Shown here piece by piece: positions 59,291 through 64,000 of a stretch of DNA of 64,000 bases. Below the pieces are notes generated by a model. It did not search any database. It was not told where the DNA came from and was given only the letters and a program-made list of their open reading frames with translations. The position numbers and the translations under genes are program-made. Source of the DNA: CAYSCX01 sp964429575 (GTDB lineage: Bacteria; Desulfobacterota; Binatia; Binatales; Binataceae); the NCBI GenBank assembly GCA_964429575.1, contig CAYSCX010000001.1, positions 1 to 64,000 of the forward strand, written 5' to 3'. Within the stretch, counting starts at the first letter, position 1. Each line of letters starts with the position of its first letter.

Positions 59291-61305
59291 CGCGGCGCCT
59301 CCAGGTGCAGGTTGCCGTAGTCGTCAACTCGAAGCGTGAACTCGGGCGCGACGTACGCGGTCGCGCTCATTTCGGCTACCACCGCGGGCCCGCGGATTCG
59401 GGCACTCGCGCCGAGCGATTCGCGATCGTAGATCGGCACGTCCCGGCGGCGTCCACCCGCGAGCACCGGCGCGCGTCTTTTCGGCGACGGTGCGCCGCGC
59501 GAGCGTCCAATGCGCGCCGGGCGCAACTGCGTGCCGGCGGCGGTCGCACGAAGCCGCAAATTGACGACTTCGACCGGCGCGTCGGGCGCCGAATGTCCGA
59601 AGGTGCGCCGATGTGCGGCGTGGAACTCATCGGCGAATCCCGGCGTCAACCGAACCTCGAGTTCGTAGGACTGACCGCGGTAACGGAGATCGGCGCGCAG
59701 CTCGGTCTTGATTGCCGTCGCGCGAGCGCCTTGCGCCAGGAGTTCCGCGCGCGCACGCCGCACCATCGGATCGGCCCGCCGGACCAGCAAGCGATAGTCG
59801 CGCGCCGGTTCGCGCACCGTCAGCGAAAACTCCCGGCCCAGCGGTGCCCCGAGCGCGCCGAGCGCACACAACAAACCCGGGTTGCGTGGCAGCACGATGT
59901 GCCGGATGCCAAGATCGAGCGCGAGTTCGCTCGCGTGCATCGGCCCCGCGCCGCCGAATGCGAGCAGCGCGAAGTCGCGCGGGTCGATGCCTCGTTCGAC
60001 CGTAATCACGCGAATCGCGCGCTCCATGTTGGCGTTGACCACGCGAATCACGCCGAGCGCAGCGGCGTCGGAGCCGCGGCGCATCTCGCGGCCGAGCCTT
60101 GCGAGCACCCGCGCCGCACGATCAATGTGAAGCTTCATTCGACCGCCGAGAAAGCTCCCTGCAACCAGGCGTCCAGCGACCAGGTCCGCGTCCGTGACGG
60201 TCGGCGCGTCGCCACGCCCGTAGCACGCGGGTCCCGGGTCAGCGCCGGCGCTTTCCGGTCCGACCCGCAACGATCCGCCCGCATCGACTCTGGCGATCGA
60301 ACCGCCGCCGGCGCCCACGGTGTGGATGTCGATGACCGGCGTGCGTACCGGGTAGCCGCCCGGATGGCTGAGCGTGCGGACTCGCGCTCGGCGGTCGAAC
60401 AGCGACACGTCTGTCGAGGTGCCGCCCATGTCGAACGTTATGAATCGGTCGGTGGCGAAGGTCCGCGCGAGGCTCGCCGCGCCGATCACGCCCGCCGCCG
60501 GTCCCGAGAGAATCGTCCGTACCGGTTCCGTTTGCGCGAGCGCGACTCCGATCGCGCTTCCATCCGACTGCATGACGCGATATTTCGCGCCGCCGAGGCT
60601 GCGTCCCAGCTTGGCAAGATGCGACGACATTCGCGGTGCGACAAACGCGTTCACCACCGTGGTCGAAAGCCGCTCGAACTCGCGATATTCCGGAAGTATG
60701 CGGTGCGATACTGACACCGGCCGGCCCAAGCGCTTCAGCGCCTTCGCAATCGCGTTCTCGCTCCTCGGATTAGCGTACGAATGCAGCAGGCAGACCGCGA
60801 ACGAATCGGCGCCGCTGCGGCGCGCATTACTCGTGGCTCGTGCGAGTTCCGATGGCGTGAGCCGCACCGCGATCGTCCCGTCGAAGTACGTGCGTTCACG
60901 CACGCCGAATCTCATCGCGCGCCCAACCAGCGGCTCGGGGCGCGCTGGGTAGAGCGCGTACAGCTCGAGACGGTTCTGCCGGCCGATTTCGATCAAGTCT
61001 TCGAAGCCCGCGTTGGTGAAGAGCGCGACGCGCGCGCCCTTGCGTTCGAGCAGTGCATTGGTGGCGGCCGTCGAACTGTAGGTCAATGAGCCGGCGCGCG
61101 CTCCGTCGAGCATCACGCGCAGGCCTTCAATGACCGCGGCCGCGGGATCGCGCGGCGTCGAGAGCACCTTGTAAACGCGCAGCACGCCGCCGATGGTCGC
61201 GACCAGGTCGGTGAACGTCCCGCCCGTATCGACACCGACGATGATCGCCCCGCGCCGGGATGCCACTGCCGAGCTATTGCGGCCGCACCGTGGCGGATGA
61301 CTCAC
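59287..61305 (-). CDS. hyuA: Hydantoinase A/oxoprolinase family protein
   Basis: 672-residue ASKHA-fold ATPase subunit: G-V-D-T-G-G-T-F-T-D-L near residue 25 binds phosphate, N-A-L-L-E-R-K-G-A-R-V, G-P-A-A-G-V-I-G, and D-M-G-G-T-S-T-D-V. Partner of HyuB. It overlaps the alcohol dehydrogenase gene upstream and hyuB downstream by 4 bases each. The first 18 residues could be dispensable; a later start is possible. Substrate unknown. Confidence 0.93.
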   Translation of the reverse strand: MSHPPRCGRNSSAVASRRGAIIVGVDTGGTFTDLVATIGGVLRVYKVLSTPRDPAAAVIEGLRVMLDGARAGSLTYSSTAATNALLERKGARVALFTNAGFEDLIEIGRQNRLELYALYPARPEPLVGRAMRFGVRERTYFDGTIAVRLTPSELARATSNARRSGADSFAVCLLHSYANPRSENAIAKALKRLGRPVSVSHRILPEYREFERLSTTVVNAFVAPRMSSHLAKLGRSLGGAKYRVMQSDGSAIGVALAQTEPVRTILSGPAAGVIGAASLARTFATDRFITFDMGGTSTDVSLFDRRARVRTLSHPGGYPVRTPVIDIHTVGAGGGSIARVDAGGSLRVGPESAGADPGPACYGRGDAPTVTDADLVAGRLVAGSFLGGRMKLHIDRAARVLARLGREMRRGSDAAALGVIRVVNANMERAIRVITVERGIDPRDFALLAFGGAGPMHASELALDLGIRHIVLPRNPGLLCALGALGAPLGREFSLTVREPARDYRLLVRRADPMVRRARAELLAQGARATAIKTELRADLRYRGQSYELEVRLTPGFADEFHAAHRRTFGHSAPDAPVEVVNLRLRATAAGTQLRPARIGRSRGAPSPKRRAPVLAGGRRRDVPIYDRESLGASARIRGPAVVAEMSATAYVAPEFTLRVDDYGNLHLEAPR

Positions 61306-62252
61306 GAGACTCTCAACAAAATTTTGAAGTTTGGCGGGATCGCGGCAAGTTCCACCGCGCGGACGCCGTCATCGAGTGGCAGAATCGCGGAGATCAGCGG
61401 ACGTGGATCGAACTTGCCGCTCGCGAGCGCCGCGAGCGCTGGCGCGAATCGCCCGCATCGTGAGCCGAGAACATTGATCTCGTTTACCACGATCGGTGCG
61501 AGGTTCAACCGCGCCGGCGATTCCGCGGTGCTCTTGAGCACGATAGTTCCGCGCGGACGGACCAACTCAATCGCGCGAGCCAAACCTCCGCTGCTCCCCG
61601 TGCAATCGACGACCACGTCGAATCCCGGCGACAGCGTGTGTTCGAGCGCGGTTTCGATACCGAGACCTGCAATGTGCTTGAGCTTCGCGTCGTGATGCCC
61701 GCCGACCACGACGGCATGTCGCTGCGCCTTCAGGACCATCGCGGCCGTCGCGCCGAGCCGTCCATCGCCGAGCACGCAAACGCGATGGTCTGCCGCAATG
61801 CTCGTCCGTTCCAGGATTCCGTACGCCGCCGCGATCGGTTCGGTGAACACCGCAATCTCATCGGGCAGCGAGTCGGGCACGGCAAGCAGGTTTTCGTCGG
61901 GGAGTGTCAGCAGTTCGGCGAATGCGCCGTCGCGTCCAAGGATCCCCAGCACGGTGCGATCGGGACAATGGCGGCCGAGACCGGTCCTGCACACGCCGCA
62001 ACTTCCGCACGCGGCATTGATCGCGCCCACCACCCGCTGGTTCCGCAGCGCCGCGTTTCCGCTTTCCACCACGCGTCCGACGAACTCGTGCCCCGGCACG
62101 CCACGGTAATTCATGTAGCCGCGCGTGATCTCCAGGTCGGTCCCGCAAATTCCCGCGAGTGCGACCCGCACCAGCGACTCGCCCGCGCCGGGCTTCGGCT
62201 CCGCATAGTCGCGCCGGAGCGCAAGCCCGTCGTCCATTACAAGTGCGCGCAT
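61302..62252 (-). CDS. Zinc-dependent MDR alcohol dehydrogenase
   Basis: 316-residue medium-chain dehydrogenase. G-I-C-G-T-D-L-E and G-H-E-F-V-G give the catalytic zinc site; C-G-S-C-G-V-C-R-T-G-L-G-R-H-C the structural zinc. The nucleotide motif G-D-G-R-L-G-A-T-A replaces G-x-G-x-x-G. It is short by about 30 residues compared with typical 340-350. Start at MRALVMDDG; the 37 upstream open codons lack family likeness. Translation couples to hyuA, so it probably oxidises or reduces the same compound. Confidence 0.92.
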   Translation of the reverse strand: MRALVMDDGLALRRDYAEPKPGAGESLVRVALAGICGTDLEITRGYMNYRGVPGHEFVGRVVESGNAALRNQRVVGAINAACGSCGVCRTGLGRHCPDRTVLGILGRDGAFAELLTLPDENLLAVPDSLPDEIAVFTEPIAAAYGILERTSIAADHRVCVLGDGRLGATAAMVLKAQRHAVVVGGHHDAKLKHIAGLGIETALEHTLSPGFDVVVDCTGSSGGLARAIELVRPRGTIVLKSTAESPARLNLAPIVVNEINVLGSRCGRFAPALAALASGKFDPRPLISAILPLDDGVRAVELAAIPPNFKILLRVS

Positions 62253-62384
62253 GTCGTCGTGGTCGCGGCGCGCGAGCGCGCGTTTTCCGCCGCGCGTCGC
62301 GGCCTGCACAAGGTGGCGGTCAATTGAAACAGAAAAGCCGCGAGGGCGGCTACCCCGCGGCATCGATACGGCGACGGCGACAGT

Positions 62385-62708
62385 TCACTCGCTCGTCTTG
62401 GCAGCAGTAGGCTTCTCAGCCGTACTTCCCGGTTTGGCCGCCGGCTCGGTTGACGATCCGTTCGTCGTTGTCGCAGCGCCTTCCGACGTAGACGTGCTGC
62501 CGCTCTCTGGCTTCGACGCCTCCTTGGAGCCCTTGCGCGCGTAGTCAGTCGCGTACCAACCGCTGCCCTTCAGCACGAACGAACTCTGCGAGAGCATGCG
62601 CTCGAGCTTGGAATTGCACTGCGGGCAACGCTTGAGCGGGCGCTCGGTGATGCGCCGCATCACCTCGACAACGCCGCACTTTCCGCATCGATATTCGTAG
62701 ATCGGCAT
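62385..62708 (-). CDS. FmdB-family zinc-ribbon protein
   Basis: 107-residue protein. M-P-I-Y-E-Y-R-C-G-K-C-G and R-C-P-Q-C-N form the single zinc ribbon of FmdB regulators, followed by F-V-L-K-G-S-G-W-Y-A-T-D-Y. The last 45 residues are Ser/Thr/Glu-rich and disordered. FmdB was linked to amidase regulation in Methylophilus; most copies are of unknown role. Confidence 0.92.
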   Translation of the reverse strand: MPIYEYRCGKCGVVEVMRRITERPLKRCPQCNSKLERMLSQSSFVLKGSGWYATDYARKGSKEASKPESGSTSTSEGAATTTNGSSTEPAAKPGSTAEKPTAAKTSE

Positions 62709-62834
62709 TTAAGGGCCGGCCACCCTATTCCCTGGCGCGCGCTTCGAGCCACGCTGGCTTATACGTAATCACGCCCCAGAAACGTGTCAACGCGCCGCAA
62801 TTCCTTCGCCGTAGTGTCGCGCGACGGCGTATTC

Positions 62835-63170
62835 TTACGGCCGCTCAGCCAATTCTAGCATCTGCATCAGTTCGCGAGCGACTGACTCCGGGCTGCCAGT
62901 CGCGACGCGGACTACCTTCAGTCGCGACGTGTGCCCTCGCACCACCTCTACGCGCGACTGTGCGACGTGAACCGTGTCTGCGATCACGCCGGTCAGCTCC
63001 TCGTTCGCTTTCCCTTTCTCCGGTGACGACGTCAACGCGATTACGACGCCGCGCGGCTCGCTGCGAACGATTTCGCGCCGCGACGCGCCCGGCTTGGCCA
63101 CTACATTGATCGTAAGCGTGCCATCGCCGAACCTCATCCAATCGGGCCAGCGGTCGAGCGCATCGGTCAT
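62835..63170 (-). CDS. DUF167 (YggU) family protein
   Basis: 111-residue protein with the DUF167 core: I-N-V-V-A-K-P-G-A-S-R-R-E-I, I-A-L-T-S-S-P-E-K-G-K-A-N-E-E-L and V-R-G-H-T-S-R-L-K-V-V-R-V. The function is unknown. It overlaps the YggT gene by 4 bases, and the proC-yggT-yggU order is widespread in bacteria. Confidence 0.93.
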   Translation of the reverse strand: MTDALDRWPDWMRFGDGTLTINVVAKPGASRREIVRSEPRGVVIALTSSPEKGKANEELTGVIADTVHVAQSRVEVVRGHTSRLKVVRVATGSPESVARELMQMLELAERP

Positions 63171-63478
63171 GCGAACCCAGCAGCGCCCGGAATGAGATAG
63201 TAGAGCAGCGACGGCAGTACGACACGCTGCACGACGCCGATGGCAAGAACGACAACCAGCGGTGAAAGGTCAATCCCGCCCAAAATCACGGGCAGACGTT
63301 CACGTATCCAGTCGAAGACGGGCTCTGTTATCGAGTAAATGAACCGAACAATCGGATTGTAAGGATTGGGCTCGATCCAAGTCATCAACACCGACACGAG
63401 CACAACCCAGAAGTACAGTGAAAGCAGCTGATCGAGCACCCCGGCGATGAACATTACAAGGCGTGTCCAGGCAAACAT
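63167..63478 (-). CDS. YggT family membrane protein
   Basis: 103-residue protein with two or three TM helices. L-S-L-Y-F-W-V-V-L-V-S-V-L-M-T-W-I is followed by P-Y-N-P-I-V-R-F-I-Y-S-I-T-E-P, the YggT loop, and D-L-S-P-L-V-V-V-L-A-I-G. Linked to osmotic or divisome functions in some bacteria. Lies between proC and the DUF167 gene. Confidence 0.93.
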   Translation of the reverse strand: MFAWTRLVMFIAGVLDQLLSLYFWVVLVSVLMTWIEPNPYNPIVRFIYSITEPVFDWIRERLPVILGGIDLSPLVVVLAIGVVQRVVLPSLLYYLIPGAAGFA

Positions 63479-63498
63479 GTCTTTGTAAGAGCGCTAGG

Positions 63499-64000
63499 TC
63501 AGGAACTCTTCGCCAGTTCACGCGAGCGTGCGGAAGCGGCGTGAATGGCGTTGGCAATGATATCAGAGAATCCCGACGCGGCGAAGCTGCTCAGAGCCGC
63601 TTCGGTAGTGCCCCCGGGCGACGCGACGATCCGGATCAGCTCCGCGGGAGTGAGCTTCGACGTTCGCATCACGCGCTCCGCGCCCTCGATCGTCTTGAGC
63701 GCCATGCGAATCGCCAGTTGATGAGGAATTCCTTCCGCCGCGGCCGCGTCCGCGAGCGCCTTGACGAAAAGATAGACATACGCCGGGCCGCTTCCAGAGA
63801 GCGCGGTCACCGTATCCATCAGTCTCTCATCGCGGACCAGCACCGCATCCCCGACCGCGCGAAAGACCTTGAGCGCGAACGCCTCGTCGGATTTCGATGC
63901 TCCGCTTCCGCGAATCAGCGCCGCCATCCCGGCGCCAACCATCGCCGGCGCGTTGGGCATCACGCGGATGATCCGCGCACCTTTGCCGAGACCGCGGGCG
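63499..64000 (-). CDS. proC: Pyrroline-5-carboxylate reductase (5' end outside window)
   Basis: C-terminal 166 residues of ProC, which reduces P5C to proline with NAD(P)H. The visible part begins in the Rossmann domain end (I-I-R-V-M-P-N-A-P-A-M-V-G) and contains T-A-L-S-G-S-G-P-A-Y-V-Y-L-F and V-A-S-P-G-G-T-T-E-A-A-L, the dimerisation domain signature. The gene continues past the right edge. Confidence 0.96.
   Translation of the reverse strand, partial: ARGLGKGARIIRVMPNAPAMVGAGMAALIRGSGASKSDEAFALKVFRAVGDAVLVRDERLMDTVTALSGSGPAYVYLFVKALADAAAAEGIPHQLAIRMALKTIEGAERVMRTSKLTPAELIRIVASPGGTTEAALSSFAASGFSDIIANAIHAASARSRELAKSS

Noticed and set aside
57728..59320. 530-codon forward frame opposite hyuB
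   Set aside because: Shadow of hyuB; Arg-rich, and its end runs into hyuA antisense.

Overview
The window is GC-rich, gene-dense bacterial DNA with short spacers and many 4-base start/stop overlaps. The gene set suggests a chemoheterotrophic soil- or sediment-type bacterium: crotonases, thiolases, paired MaoC proteins, DUF35, two CaiB/BaiF CoA-transferases, LL-diaminopimelate aminotransferase, IspG, SBP56-type methanethiol oxidase, ArsS and a Myxococcus-like 'vegetative' Cys/His protein. My best guess is an uncultured lineage near the former Deltaproteobacteria, such as Candidatus Binatota. That is inference from gene content; no rRNA or other marker is present.

Layout. 1-8 kb: deacetylase fragment, M1 aminopeptidase with HEAT repeats, DedA protein, citrate synthase, PDZ protein, crotonase. 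8-12 kb: an alpha/beta hydrolase and a five-gene forward cluster (thiolase-like protein without the usual Cys, DUF35, PHP hydrolase, two MaoC halves) that resembles side-chain retro-aldol cassettes. 12-18 kb: two FtsX-type permeases without an ATPase, two small proteins (one a zincin), an unknown protein, an AhpD-like protein and ispG. 18-27 kb: reverse operon of lysine/folate genes (dapB, dapL, folK, transaldolase-like), two GFA-fold proteins, a DUF1054 protein, ArsS and a beta-lactamase-fold esterase. 27-28.5 kb: XRE regulator with an ImmA/IrrE-type metallopeptidase and a Cys-rich protein.

29.7-33.4 kb is the accessory region. An intact tRNA-Leu(CAA) sits between two roughly 1.6-kb segments, each bounded by a perfect 33-bp direct repeat. 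One pair duplicates the tRNA 3' end; the other duplicates the tRNA promoter/leader. Inside are an integrase C-terminal remnant, a GIY-YIG protein, HicBA, a small membrane protein and an Ala/Cys-rich putative lipoprotein. A further 3' fragment of another tRNA-Leu lies nearby.

33-50 kb: methyltransferase, SBP56 methanethiol oxidase coupled to a polytopic membrane protein, crotonase, L,D-transpeptidase plus MepK-like endopeptidase, then an operon whose AhpD-like gene carries an in-frame UGA. That UGA lies exactly where the second redox Cys belongs and is followed at once by a SECIS-like hairpin. I read it as a selenoprotein with a C-x-x-U motif, and it is the most interesting single object here. 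A CaiB-thiolase-BolA-Grx4 operon, a CYTH protein, a sulfatase and a DUF1330 gene interrupted by an amber codon follow.

50-64 kb: Nudix, ThiI, a persulfide dioxygenase-rhodanese fusion, VOC protein, lipoprotein, glycosyltransferase, CoA-transferase, an orphan PD-(D/E)XK-like protein, a coupled alcohol dehydrogenase-HyuA-HyuB operon, and FmdB, DUF167, YggT and ProC at the right edge.
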